Assembly (NCBI RefSeq): GCF_003600625.1
Contig: NZ_CP032489.1
Span: 2,728,001 to 2,792,000 of the forward strand
DNA length: 64,000 nucleotides
Reading direction: 5' to 3'
Source of the DNA: Arachidicoccus soli
GTDB taxonomy: Bacteria; Bacteroidota; Bacteroidia; Chitinophagales; Chitinophagaceae
Below the pieces are notes generated by a model that was not told where the DNA came from, did no database searches, and saw only the letters and a program-made list of their open reading frames with translations. This document shows, piece after piece, positions 26,972-35,348 of this stretch. Each line of letters begins with the position of its first letter. Within the stretch, counting starts at the first letter, position 1. The position numbers and the translations under genes were made by a program.

Positions 26972-27688
26972 TTAAACGCCGGTTAAAACCCCTTTAACCC
27001 AGCTTATGACTTTCGATTTTAAAGAATATTTCTTATTGAGCTTATAAACAACAATTATTAGCATAATCGCTAATGATGCGAACAATGCAAATTTCAAATA
27101 ATCAAAACTTCGCTTTACATCCTTAACCGTATCCGCAGTTATACTCTTTAATTTCACATCACTATTTTTTTGAAAAGCACTATCTACAGTTAAAGTTTTT
27201 AAGACTTGTTTTTGCTGCGATAGGCTTCCGCTGTCAATGTTTTTCGATGTCTTCAGAGTTACATTTTCGACTTCCAAAGTTTTGGTTTTAGTGCCGGGAT
27301 GTTCCATCGCTGCAACCATTCTACCTGTCTTTTTGTCTTGGTAAACTTGAAGCTTAGTGCCATCGGCCGCGATTGCTTTTGCCGTGTCGCCTTTTAGATT
27401 TAAACTATCTATATTGAAGGTGAGCAAAGCGGAAGAAGGCGGCGCTTCCTCGGTAGTTTCTTTGAGTTTGCCGATGGACAAGTTACTGCTTAAAGCAATG
27501 TTTAAATAGTTGCTTAAGCTATTCATATTGCTGCTGTCTTTTGTAGCGGTTTTTACTTGTACTTTTTCGCTTGTAATAGCTGTGCTATCTACCGTGTGGC
27601 GGCTGCGGTGTATCTTTTTTAAGACCTTGCAGCTTTGGTAATTTATGGCGATTATTACAAACAAAATGGCTAATAATATCTTTTTCAT
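26972..27688 (-). CDS. Lipoprotein with C-terminal membrane segment, spanin-like
   Basis: 238 residues. The N-terminus MKKILLAILFVIIAINYQSC is a lipoprotein signal with Cys20. A long Ser/Thr/Lys-rich periplasmic region follows, and a membrane helix (FALFASLAIMLIIVVYKL) lies near the C-terminus. A lipid anchor at one end and an inner-membrane helix at the other is the layout of unimolecular spanins, which fuse the two membranes at lysis. Its start overlaps the preceding gene by 4 bp, as spanin genes often do. The role is inferred from topology. Confidence 0.55.
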   Translation of the reverse strand: MKKILLAILFVIIAINYQSCKVLKKIHRSRHTVDSTAITSEKVQVKTATKDSSNMNSLSNYLNIALSSNLSIGKLKETTEEAPPSSALLTFNIDSLNLKGDTAKAIAADGTKLQVYQDKKTGRMVAAMEHPGTKTKTLEVENVTLKTSKNIDSGSLSQQKQVLKTLTVDSAFQKNSDVKLKSITADTVKDVKRSFDYLKFALFASLAIMLIIVVYKLNKKYSLKSKVISWVKGVLTGV

Positions 27689-28059
27689 TTTGTTGATTTT
27701 TTGGGAGTTAAAATTATTTGTTTCGCGCCCGATGTAATATTGAACTGGTTAATTATTTGCGTTTTAAAAAGACTATCATGTAAGTCTTGATTAGCATTCC
27801 GCAGACTATCATTTGCATTTTGCAGGGCAGTTATTTGTGCATCGTACTTAATAGCGGCATTATCTCTATCCGCCTTGCTGCCATTCGCATTGTTGATGGC
27901 CAACCAAATAATGAGTGCCAATAACGGCACTACTATGCACAAGCTTACAATGTAGAGCGCACCGCTCTGTGTTTTGCTGAGGTTCTCAACAGCGGCCTCC
28001 GGGTTGAGCTTCTCTGGCAGCACATCTTTTATAATTTCTGTGGGGTTTATTGGCGGCAT
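27685..28059 (-). CDS. Single-pass membrane protein with coiled coil, i-spanin-like
   Basis: 124 residues: a short N-terminal cytoplasmic part, one membrane helix (ALYIVSLCIVVPLLALIIWL), then a periplasmic coiled coil (ITALQNANDSLRNANQDLHD). This resembles Rz-type inner-membrane spanins. It overlaps the following lipoprotein gene by 4 bp (ATGA). No sequence family was recognised. Confidence 0.5.
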   Translation of the reverse strand: MPPINPTEIIKDVLPEKLNPEAAVENLSKTQSGALYIVSLCIVVPLLALIIWLAINNANGSKADRDNAAIKYDAQITALQNANDSLRNANQDLHDSLFKTQIINQFNITSGAKQIILTPKKSTK

Positions 28060-28069
28060 TTAAATGCTT

Positions 28070-28234
28070 TTAAATTTTATCCTTAATTTTTTCTTCGGTA
28101 GTCTTGATGAAGTCTTTGGCTTTTTGCTTTTCTTTTGCCCCCTCCTGTTCTAGCTCTGATTTCACTTTGGGCCAGTATTTATTTACAAAAAAACCGATGA
28201 ACATGCCAATGGCGAGAATGATTAATGTTTTCAT
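28070..28234 (-). CDS. Small membrane protein, possible holin-like
   Basis: 54 residues starting MKTLIILAIGMFIGFFVNKY, one membrane helix followed by a charged amphipathic tail (KEKQKAKDFIKTTEEKIKDK). A longer frame from 28276 would overlap the fibre gene, so the ATG at 28234 is used. Its place between the fibre and spanin-like genes suggests a lysis or anti-holin role. This is only positional. Confidence 0.5.
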   Translation of the reverse strand: MKTLIILAIGMFIGFFVNKYWPKVKSELEQEGAKEKQKAKDFIKTTEEKIKDKI

Positions 28235-28238
28235 TTTT

Positions 28239-30941
28239 TTAATTATTAATAGATGTTGAATCGGTTCCATCCGCATAGAAGTTGTTTTTCATTTTTACAT
28301 TTGAAGTATTGCCATTCAAATTTTGCACGATTCCACCTCCGATAAACATTCCGTTTGCAATCATATTTACCTTTCCGCCGTCAAATTCCCAATTAGTATT
28401 CCCCGACAAACAACCGACAATGTTTAATCCCTGACAATTAATAAATCTATTTGTCCCATACCAAATATTTACACCGTTAATTAATTGACCATTTGCTACC
28501 CCATTTGCTACTATTGCAAATAAAGAACAGTGATTAATAGAACCTCCTGTAATGCTCCCATGCGCACTGTTAGTACCATTATTTAATACAAATCCCACTC
28601 TATTCTTATCTAATTGGTTTTGCGACCACTTAACATTTCCAGAGTTACAATAAACTCCAATTTGGTTACGGGTTATAGAATTGGTGCTATAGTTAGAATA
28701 TTCTGCTTCATCATCTGTTTCAATCCCTAAATAATTATCGTGGATATAATTATTCAAAATTTTTACCCCATACTCAAAGTTTTTACCAGATAATAAATTT
28801 TCTATCCCATGTGAGTCAAAATTTGAAATCTCGCAGTGTTCGACCAATACTCTTTCGCATGCATTAAAATGCATTCCTTTTGATGTCCCTATATTTACTT
28901 TGTTTAATGCATCCGAATCGCTATCTATAATACCAGGGGATGGCATAATAATCCCACTAGTTGTCATATTTGTATTCGCAGCATTCCCTTGTAGTTTAAT
29001 CCCCTTAAAAGACACATCTGTTATGCCGTCTAGATTAAACAGAAGGTCAAGTCCAGGAGCGGGTTTTATTATAGTCCTTCCAGGTATCCCTCTAAATGTC
29101 ATTCCGCTTCGTACTTGAATAGTTGAAGTAATTACAAATATACCTTCACCAACAATTATTTCATTTTGTGCAGCAATCGTATTTAATAACTCATCTGCAT
29201 TTGCAGCACCTTTTGTCAATAAGTATATTGGGGGATTGCCGTTGCGTTGTATCTCTATATAGAGAGGAAGAATATAACTCGTAATGGAAGAAACCGTTGC
29301 CGTTCCTGTTGCTGGGAAATAAATACCTCCCGGCTCTGCTCCCGCAACTACTTTAAGCCCTTTTGTCAACGATCCATCATTTTTGCAAAAAACATAAATT
29401 TTATCATAGCCAGACAAGTCAGGCAATGATAAATCAGCTGGCGAAAATGCTTTCCATCCGATATCAGCAGTATTTACGGTAAGATTGTAAATAACGGTTG
29501 CAACACCACCCACAATGGTAACGAAAGCAATATCTGCACTTCCAATATTTTGGAAATTTAGGTGTAAAAATTTGAAGGCATCCGAGCCATTAAAAACTGT
29601 GGAATTTGTACTATAATAATTGACAATATCCATTAATATGCCTGCGCTAAAATTTACAACTGTCTTGTCATAGGGTAATAGAAATTCATTTATATAGTCG
29701 GGAAAACTTAACGAATTTATTTGTTTCAAGTCGCTTTGGGCTGCTTTAGAATTCAAAGCTGTTGCGATTGGCGCTTCGGAATAGCTAATTATATCAACCC
29801 AGAATGGTTGCCTGTAACCTGTCAATGCGCTTACAACTCCACTTGACACCGGAAACGAGAAACCATCTGGTTCAATATTTGTAGATGGCTCAGCATATAT
29901 ACATTTATCCGAATTGGTATCTGCTCTAAATACAACATATATTTTGGCATAAGATGAAAGGTCTGGAATTGATAAGTCTGTCGGCAGGTATGTAATAGTT
30001 CCGGCAGCTATAGCGGTTACTTTTTTGCTATAAATCAAAGTTGCGGTTCCGGATCCAATAGTAACAAATGCAATATCTATGCTCCCCGGGGATTTATACC
30101 TAACTTTTATGTCTTTCAAAGGGGACGTCGGAGTTATAATCATCGTATACGAGCCGTAATAATTTGCATTATCCAACCAGCTAGTCCCCGTTGAAGGGTC
30201 GGTTTCAGCACTTTTATCGCGAGGTAAAGGAATGGTATTTGCAATTTTATATTCTATGTTAGCCAATGCTTTGAGGTCTGAATTTTCAGCTTTATTAATA
30301 TCTAATTGTGCTAAATTTTTTAGACTTCCTCCACTCTCTGCAAACCCGGCACTTGCAACATCCGCAGCAAGACTGCTTTTCTGCTGATATGCAGCCAAAG
30401 CAATTGGAGTAATATTCTTACTCCACACACCATTCTTACCCCACAACTCAACAATGCCCTTATCCAAATCGGCAATGCCGTCCGTAGCTTCCGCAGCCGT
30501 TTGTACAACAATTGGCGCACTACTAGCATCTAAGAAATTTGTATAAGTTCCAGCAGCCGCAACACTATATTTTGCAAATAAATTAGTGGTATCCACAGGC
30601 ACGGTATCGGTAGCAGCCACGCCTACAATGGCGGTGCTGGCTTGTTCGCTTACAGTTGCAATCTTGCCGTTATAATCATTTATTAATTCTAAGAGGCGGT
30701 TATATACCGCCTGTGTAGTAGGCACTGTCTGTGAGTTCGGGCTCATTAAGTCATCCGCTTTAGGCGTTTGCAAGCCTTGTGCAAAACTCGGGTCTGCCAA
30801 CAACAGATTAGCCGCCGCTTGCGCAATCTCTCCGTCCGTTCCGTCTGGAATCAGAGAGATGAGCGATTGCCAATCTTGCACACTCGGCACGTAGCCTATT
30901 TTGCTAAAAAGTTGTAATAATGCGTTTTTATCTATTGCCAT
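28239..30941 (-). CDS. Tail fibre/tailspike with right-handed beta-helix domain
   Basis: 900 residues. The N-terminus is a virion-attachment region (SVQDWQSLISLIPDGTDGE). Two related beta-rich modules follow at about residues 230-400 and 410-560, sharing DIAFVTI, then GGVATVIY or GSGTATLIY, and then IPDLSSYAKIYV or LPDLSGYDKIYV. From about 600 on comes a parallel beta-helix of the pectate-lyase type (HDNYLGIETDDEAEYSNYS and similar turns). Such spikes bind or degrade surface glycans. It follows the tail-collar gene. Confidence 0.75.
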   Translation of the reverse strand: MAIDKNALLQLFSKIGYVPSVQDWQSLISLIPDGTDGEIAQAAANLLLADPSFAQGLQTPKADDLMSPNSQTVPTTQAVYNRLLELINDYNGKIATVSEQASTAIVGVAATDTVPVDTTNLFAKYSVAAAGTYTNFLDASSAPIVVQTAAEATDGIADLDKGIVELWGKNGVWSKNITPIALAAYQQKSSLAADVASAGFAESGGSLKNLAQLDINKAENSDLKALANIEYKIANTIPLPRDKSAETDPSTGTSWLDNANYYGSYTMIITPTSPLKDIKVRYKSPGSIDIAFVTIGSGTATLIYSKKVTAIAAGTITYLPTDLSIPDLSSYAKIYVVFRADTNSDKCIYAEPSTNIEPDGFSFPVSSGVVSALTGYRQPFWVDIISYSEAPIATALNSKAAQSDLKQINSLSFPDYINEFLLPYDKTVVNFSAGILMDIVNYYSTNSTVFNGSDAFKFLHLNFQNIGSADIAFVTIVGGVATVIYNLTVNTADIGWKAFSPADLSLPDLSGYDKIYVFCKNDGSLTKGLKVVAGAEPGGIYFPATGTATVSSITSYILPLYIEIQRNGNPPIYLLTKGAANADELLNTIAAQNEIIVGEGIFVITSTIQVRSGMTFRGIPGRTIIKPAPGLDLLFNLDGITDVSFKGIKLQGNAANTNMTTSGIIMPSPGIIDSDSDALNKVNIGTSKGMHFNACERVLVEHCEISNFDSHGIENLLSGKNFEYGVKILNNYIHDNYLGIETDDEAEYSNYSTNSITRNQIGVYCNSGNVKWSQNQLDKNRVGFVLNNGTNSAHGSITGGSINHCSLFAIVANGVANGQLINGVNIWYGTNRFINCQGLNIVGCLSGNTNWEFDGGKVNMIANGMFIGGGIVQNLNGNTSNVKMKNNFYADGTDSTSINN

Positions 30942-30952
30942 TTCAAATTAAA

Positions 30953-31858
30953 TTATAGTTTCATTATGTAGGCCAATGCGAAGTATGGTGGCCTATTTTC
31001 GTGTGGATCTCCATCTCCAATCGGCGGTAAGGCCACCACTCCTGTAACAGTCACATCAGGTTCTTGCCCAGAATAAGCATTATCTGGAGCGCCACTAAAA
31101 GTTTTATTTTCGCCAGTAACAGTCTTTCGTATAAATCCAGCTCCTCCCTCCGCCACCGTTCCGCTTGGCGAATTACCGGCGGCATCTATATGAGGAAGCT
31201 CACCTTTTGAAAGCGTATGTGTTTTTTCTCCGCCTTGATCACCTATCGCGTAGTTTAGCCCTGCGCCCACGATAAATTTATCTGTCAAATTTGGAGTGCC
31301 TTCAGTACCATCGCAAATAGCCCAACCTGCAGGAATATTCGCAATAGTTCCGCTCCACATTGAAATTATTCCCGGAGGAACTTGTCCAGCCAGTTCTTGT
31401 TTTAAATTAAAAAGTGCTGTAATTGTCGCCAATATATTATCGTTTGCCGCGCTGTAGTCATCCCCGGCGCTTGTAGGCAAATTTTTAAAAGCACCTAATG
31501 TTTTTATTTGTGCAAAAGAATTAAAAGCAACGCCAACAGCAGCATTACTCAGAATTGCAGTGCGAACATAATAAACCGGCTTTTGCGTACCGTCATCAAA
31601 CTGCTCATTAGTCGGCGTTTCCTGCACCGTTACATTTGTAGCATACGCACCAGCTGCAAGTGGCAATAACTCACCATTAAATATTAACCAACCGGCAGAG
31701 ACCGCCGAGCCAGTAAGTACACAACCCGAAATAATTACATTATTACCCAATGCAGCTGTAATAGCAGCGATAAGCGGCGCGTAACTATCCTGCATAAATT
31801 TTAACGTATCTTGATATGTCCACAAGCCGCCAGCCTGTGTTAGGTCTAATCTGTTCAT
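30953..31858 (-). CDS. Phage tail-collar fibre protein
   Basis: 301 residues with a C-terminal tail-collar domain: PPGIISMWSGTIANIPAGWA, ICDGTEGTPNLTDKFIVGAG, and the end NRPPYFALAYIMKL. This is a short-fibre or fibre-tip domain found in many contractile phages. It lies at the usual place after the baseplate genes. No DGR variable repeat is present here. Confidence 0.8.
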   Translation of the reverse strand: MNRLDLTQAGGLWTYQDTLKFMQDSYAPLIAAITAALGNNVIISGCVLTGSAVSAGWLIFNGELLPLAAGAYATNVTVQETPTNEQFDDGTQKPVYYVRTAILSNAAVGVAFNSFAQIKTLGAFKNLPTSAGDDYSAANDNILATITALFNLKQELAGQVPPGIISMWSGTIANIPAGWAICDGTEGTPNLTDKFIVGAGLNYAIGDQGGEKTHTLSKGELPHIDAAGNSPSGTVAEGGAGFIRKTVTGENKTFSGAPDNAYSGQEPDVTVTGVVALPPIGDGDPHENRPPYFALAYIMKL

Positions 31859-32349
31859 ACTTTCTTTATTGTAAATATTTTATCGGGCAAACAATATTGC
31901 TGCACCACCGCACGCATCCTGCTTTCATCAAATTGCAAAAGCGTTGGGATTTGTATAATAAAGTCGCTGTTGAAACTCACTGTTTCCGTCTTTTGAAAAA
32001 GCGTTTTATTTTTTGCTTCGTTTTTTGTGTACAAAACGAGTGGCTTTCCTTCGATTTTGAGGAAGAGCGGTTGCGGCGGATAGTACACCCCTTTTACTAC
32101 TTTTATGCGCCGCTGCGTATAATCAAAAGCATCGTTCAACGCTCTTTGAATATAACAATATTGCGGCGTAATGCTGAGGGTATATTCCACATTATATTTA
32201 TACCCAATAAATTTCGCATACACCACCTGCAGCGAGCTGCAAAATGCCTTCACCATCGCCAGCAACTTGCTTTGTCGCAATGTAACGGGCACCAACCAGC
32301 GCTGCAGCTTGTCAATGTCGAGTGTGTATATTTTGCGTGAAAAATTCAT
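31855..32349 (-). CDS. Baseplate-region protein (tail protein I position)
   Basis: 164 residues, no motif recognised. It lies between the baseplate J-like gene and the fibre genes and overlaps the next gene by 4 bp (ATGA), the position of gpI/gp48-type wedge proteins in Mu and P2. The basic N-terminus (RWLVPVTLRQSKLLAMVKAF) resembles that class only loosely. Confidence 0.5.
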   Translation of the reverse strand: MNFSRKIYTLDIDKLQRWLVPVTLRQSKLLAMVKAFCSSLQVVYAKFIGYKYNVEYTLSITPQYCYIQRALNDAFDYTQRRIKVVKGVYYPPQPLFLKIEGKPLVLYTKNEAKNKTLFQKTETVSFNSDFIIQIPTLLQFDESRMRAVVQQYCLPDKIFTIKKV

Positions 32350-32372
32350 TTATCTTTAGAAAAATTTTAAAT

Positions 32373-32777
32373 ATGATAACTCCACAAATAAAGGATGCCG
32401 TTTTGAAATTCATTTGCGACAATTATGAATTAGAAGGGATGAAAAGTGAACCATTCTCACACTTCAATTCCGTATTATCTGATATATCATTTACAGAACT
32501 TAATGCCATCTTATCCCAGTTTCAACGCATGTCCCTCATTGAAGAACTTAATGCGCGACCAATTGCCATTTGGCTCGTTTTAAAAATCGAATCACACGAT
32601 TTTATTTCCCGGGGCGGTTTCACTATACAAGAAGAACTATTCCAGTCCACTTATAATAAGCTTCAATTAGAAGTGGAATCACTTGCCAAAGACTTTCCGC
32701 AGAAAGCCGAACGGTTTACGAACATTCTTGCAAACTTTGCAACCATCGGCGTTGCTCTCGGGGTTGCGCTTAAATAA
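32373..32777 (+). CDS. Hypothetical protein on the opposite strand of the tail operon (possible moron)
   Basis: 134 residues from ATG 32373. The N-terminus is helical (MITPQIKDAVLKFICDNYEL) and the C-terminus hydrophobic (NILANFATIGVALGVALK), so a membrane tail is likely. It reads against all surrounding tail genes and overlaps the 3' end of the 32679-33110 gene by 99 bp. Opposite-strand insertions in tail operons are often lysogeny-expressed accessory genes. I do not recognise the family. Confidence 0.5.
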   Translation: MITPQIKDAVLKFICDNYELEGMKSEPFSHFNSVLSDISFTELNAILSQFQRMSLIEELNARPIAIWLVLKIESHDFISRGGFTIQEELFQSTYNKLQLEVESLAKDFPQKAERFTNILANFATIGVALGVALK

Positions 32778-33110
32778 AATCCATTCCATAAAATTGCCAA
32801 GCGGCGAAAACGATTTGCGCATAGGCTCGGTAATTTCTTTATAAATTTCTTCGCCATCCCAATAAATTGTACGCTCTATTTTCTTCACTGGCCCAAAGGT
32901 TTTATCGTCATCGAAATGATACTTTTCGACTATTTCAATTTTAGAGATACGGCAAGTTTCCTTATTTTCTTTTTCATCCAACGAAGCACCAAAGGATACT
33001 GCGTTTAAAATTGCATCCGTAATTTTCCGCTCTACTTCTTCACATGAACCAGTCTCCTTAACTTCAATTTTCTCAATAAGTTTTCCTATTTTAATGTTTA
33101 TCTTCCTCAT
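32679..33110 (-). CDS. Hypothetical protein (143 aa) in the baseplate region
   Basis: Highly charged protein (MRKINIKIGKLIEKIEVKE, then YHFDDDKTFGPVKKIERTIY) not assigned to a family. It begins 6 bp after the baseplate J-like gene, so it is probably co-transcribed with it. Its 3' end overlaps the opposite-strand gene at 32373-32777. One of the two overlapping C-termini may be wrong, but both frames look coding. Confidence 0.5.
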   Translation of the reverse strand: MRKINIKIGKLIEKIEVKETGSCEEVERKITDAILNAVSFGASLDEKENKETCRISKIEIVEKYHFDDDKTFGPVKKIERTIYWDGEEIYKEITEPMRKSFSPLGNFMEWILFKRNPESNADGCKVCKNVRKPFGFLRKVFGK

Positions 33111-33115
33111 AATTT

Positions 33116-33982
33116 TTATTTTATCGGTTCTTTATCCTCGTAATTAACTACCAAATCACTATCGGCCGCAAATCGGAAATAACCGCTGTCTGGCACGATG
33201 TAAGTCGCGATATTGGTAAAGTCGTAATTGCCGTATTTCGATTGCGCCAAATCTATATTTACCAGCACCACGCCCGGTATCGCTTCTACCACATCTTTAA
33301 TATATTGCAAGGCCAGTGTCCCGTTAAACGGGAGCGCCAGCAGGTAATTTTTAATCGCCGTGCGTATCACATCAGTGGCCGTGCCGTCCAGCCTGTCGCC
33401 TGCGTTGTTTAAAATCAAGGGATCGTAGTAAACCGTCCAGTTCATTTTCAAACCATCAGCCACTTGGCTATCAATATTTAAAGCCACACCGGCATCGCCA
33501 ACAATATCAAAATATTCTCTCAAGGCATTTAACTGTTCTTCGGTCAAAGGGGCTAGATCGCCACCGGTATTTTGCGCAGTTTTTAAACGCAAGGAACGGC
33601 GGCCGTAACTATCAGTTTGTTTTACACACGCCGCATACGCCACCACCTTACTCGCTGCAATCTGGTCATCCGTATAACCTGTATTGTCGAACAAATCACT
33701 TTCCGGCAACAATGGGAACCCATATTGAAATGCCTTTGAAACATTTACATACCACAATAAACTGTGTGGTTTCATCCCGGCAATGTATGCGGAGTTGTCA
33801 GAAGTAAAAGTGTCGAAGATGGTTTCTAAAACATTTGCGGCAAATGCAAATACATAACACAACAGGCGAAGTATATTAGTTGCGCTCCAGCTCGTTGGGT
33901 CAATCGTTACACCAATAGCCGCCATCTCGCTTTGTAGCGTTGTTTGTATCTGTGTTTGTATGTCGCTAATTGTCCTTGCCAT
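33116..33982 (-). CDS. Baseplate J-like protein
   Basis: The ATG at 33982 (MARTISDIQTQIQTTL) gives 288 residues. The protein has an N-terminal helical region and a C-terminal repeated beta domain (VVEAIPGVVLVNIDLAQSKY), as in J-like baseplate wedge proteins of Bacteroidota Mu-like phages. It sits directly after the X/W/V-like genes. Confidence 0.65.
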   Translation of the reverse strand: MARTISDIQTQIQTTLQSEMAAIGVTIDPTSWSATNILRLLCYVFAFAANVLETIFDTFTSDNSAYIAGMKPHSLLWYVNVSKAFQYGFPLLPESDLFDNTGYTDDQIAASKVVAYAACVKQTDSYGRRSLRLKTAQNTGGDLAPLTEEQLNALREYFDIVGDAGVALNIDSQVADGLKMNWTVYYDPLILNNAGDRLDGTATDVIRTAIKNYLLALPFNGTLALQYIKDVVEAIPGVVLVNIDLAQSKYGNYDFTNIATYIVPDSGYFRFAADSDLVVNYEDKEPIK

Positions 33983-34079
33983 GTAGCTCTTCAATTAATT
34001 TTACCAGTATATAAATCAATAACATTGTTATTGCCATTCCGCAAACCAAACTCAACGAAAAAATAAAAGTCATTTCCAT
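33966..34079 (-). CDS. Small membrane protein (37 aa) overlapping the baseplate J-like gene
   Basis: ATG 34079 reads MEMTFIFSLSLVCGMAITML and continues LIYILVKLIEELHGKDN to TAG. It is one membrane helix plus a charged tail. It overlaps the next gene start (33982) by 17 bp, a coupling typical of phage operons. Role unknown. Confidence 0.45.
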   Translation of the reverse strand: MEMTFIFSLSLVCGMAITMLLIYILVKLIEELHGKDN

Positions 34080-34080
34080 C

Positions 34081-34356
34081 TTATTCGATTTTGAAAGTTG
34101 TACCTAATCCCCAAAAGCCAAGGCCTTCGCCGATAACTGTATTATCTTTCGATGCAGAGATATTTGCAGGTACATTCATCAATTCCAAAACTTGTGTCTT
34201 ATCAATATCTGCATTAGGCGTTGTTATTTCTTGCAATTCTTCCAAATCATCTGTCAGACTTAACCCATTATTAAGCGCAATTTGAGCAGCCTGTCCGGCA
34301 TCTCCACACGCTTGCATCGCTGAGTCTAATAATATTTGTCCGTTACTAATTTGCAT
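34081..34356 (-). CDS. LysM-like tail X-type protein
   Basis: 91 residues with the pattern ILLDSAMQACGDAGQAAQIA and NNGLSLTDDLEELQEITTP, a LysM-like fold of the gpX/baseplate hub class in Bacteroidota phages. It overlaps the gpW-like gene by 11 bp. Probably binds the hub-spike complex or peptidoglycan. Confidence 0.6.
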   Translation of the reverse strand: MQISNGQILLDSAMQACGDAGQAAQIALNNGLSLTDDLEELQEITTPNADIDKTQVLELMNVPANISASKDNTVIGEGLGFWGLGTTFKIE

Positions 34357-34639
34357 AGGATGCAGAAATGTTTAAGCGTTTAGTGTTATCATCAAAATTC
34401 AAGTCTGAAATATTGCAACCATCATGCGAAAATCTTAATCGAACTTCTCTCAAAAAATCGGCTGGGTCTTCGCTTTCCAAATAATTTTGCGCGCCCACTG
34501 TTGCGGTTGGACTCTCTTTAAAGCCACCCTTCGCCACCAACAATAGAAGAAGTTGATGTTGTGCATCGCTTGTACCTATAACCACATCATTATTGGCTAT
34601 CTGCACTTCCATCGTATCGTCTAACAAAATGTCAATCAT
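34346..34639 (-). CDS. gpW/gp25-like baseplate wedge protein
   Basis: 97 residues. The segment QHQLLLLLVAKGGFKESPTA followed by the acidic YLESEDPADFLREVRLRF fits the short baseplate wedge proteins that precede J-like genes. Family assignment is by pattern and position. Confidence 0.55.
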   Translation of the reverse strand: MIDILLDDTMEVQIANNDVVIGTSDAQHQLLLLLVAKGGFKESPTATVGAQNYLESEDPADFLREVRLRFSHDGCNISDLNFDDNTKRLNISASYAN

Positions 34640-34641
34640 AA

Positions 34642-34866
34642 TTATTTTATTATGCCGGTTCCAGTTCCTGTTTGGGCTGTGGCCGTTCCCGTTGTCGCAA
34701 CCGTTGTATTAATTTCTCCATTCGTTTTAAAATGAGAAATAATAGTGTCTGCTATTGATGTCCAAAAGTTCAACCGGGCAGCTTCCAAATCCTCAATATT
34801 CTTATCGTTGTAATTGTTTGCAGCGACATTTAGCGCAGCCCCCAATATGTCTTTATCTAATGCCAT
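34642..34866 (-). CDS. Hypothetical small tail protein (74 aa)
   Basis: An N-terminal helix (NVAANNYNDKNIEDLEAARL, NFWTSIADTIISHF) followed by a Thr/Gly-rich tail (TTGTATAQTGTGTGIIK). It overlaps its neighbour by one base and lies in the baseplate operon. Similar small proteins follow spike genes in Mu-like phages. No function known. Confidence 0.55.
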   Translation of the reverse strand: MALDKDILGAALNVAANNYNDKNIEDLEAARLNFWTSIADTIISHFKTNGEINTTVATTGTATAQTGTGTGIIK

Positions 34867-35348
34867 TATTGTAAAATGTTTTGAATTTTAGTTTTCGCTT
34901 CCTCTAGTTTTACATAATCAGGATTTTGCCCCTGAAATACTATTATTTGTGAAACCGCATCTATAATTAAGTTCAAAGCATCGCTCAATTTATCCGTTCC
35001 ATTCTGCACCAATAACCCGTTTGCCGATTGCTCAAGTACCGCTTGTGCAACGTTTATTCGCCACTTATCAAATTGTGAGGCATCTATCAACGCCCAGGAG
35101 TCAGTATTTTCAATCCTTGCTGCAAACCCCCACGCTCCAATAGAAGGAATAAGTGTTAAACTTTGTCCTCCATCCAATACAGGCCGTAGTCTTACATTTG
35201 GAATATCCTGACCACTTACCGTATCCGTCAACACACAAACCATAGTATCCTCAGCTACACTTTTTACTTTCGCTAGCAATGTGGGTGCTGGCGAATATTG
35301 TGCTGCTATTTCATAGAGCCGTTTTCTTATTTCTTCCTCTTTCGTCAT
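34866..35348 (-). CDS. Baseplate spike-assembly (gpV-like) protein
   Basis: 160 residues. The N-terminal half carries an OB-fold-like beta domain (LLAKVKSVAEDTMVCVLTD, RPVLDGGQSLTLIPSIGAWG) as in gpV/gp45 spike proteins, and the C-terminal part is helical. It lies between the hub gene and the wedge genes. Confidence 0.55.
   Translation of the reverse strand: MTKEEEIRKRLYEIAAQYSPAPTLLAKVKSVAEDTMVCVLTDTVSGQDIPNVRLRPVLDGGQSLTLIPSIGAWGFAARIENTDSWALIDASQFDKWRINVAQAVLEQSANGLLVQNGTDKLSDALNLIIDAVSQIIVFQGQNPDYVKLEEAKTKIQNILQ

Noticed and set aside
28239-31858. Possible DGR variable repeat in the tail fibre genes
   Set aside because: Neither the fibre nor the collar gene contains a copy of the 68-bp repeat or its GGTTCGGGCGG start. 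The only matches are in the two small early genes.
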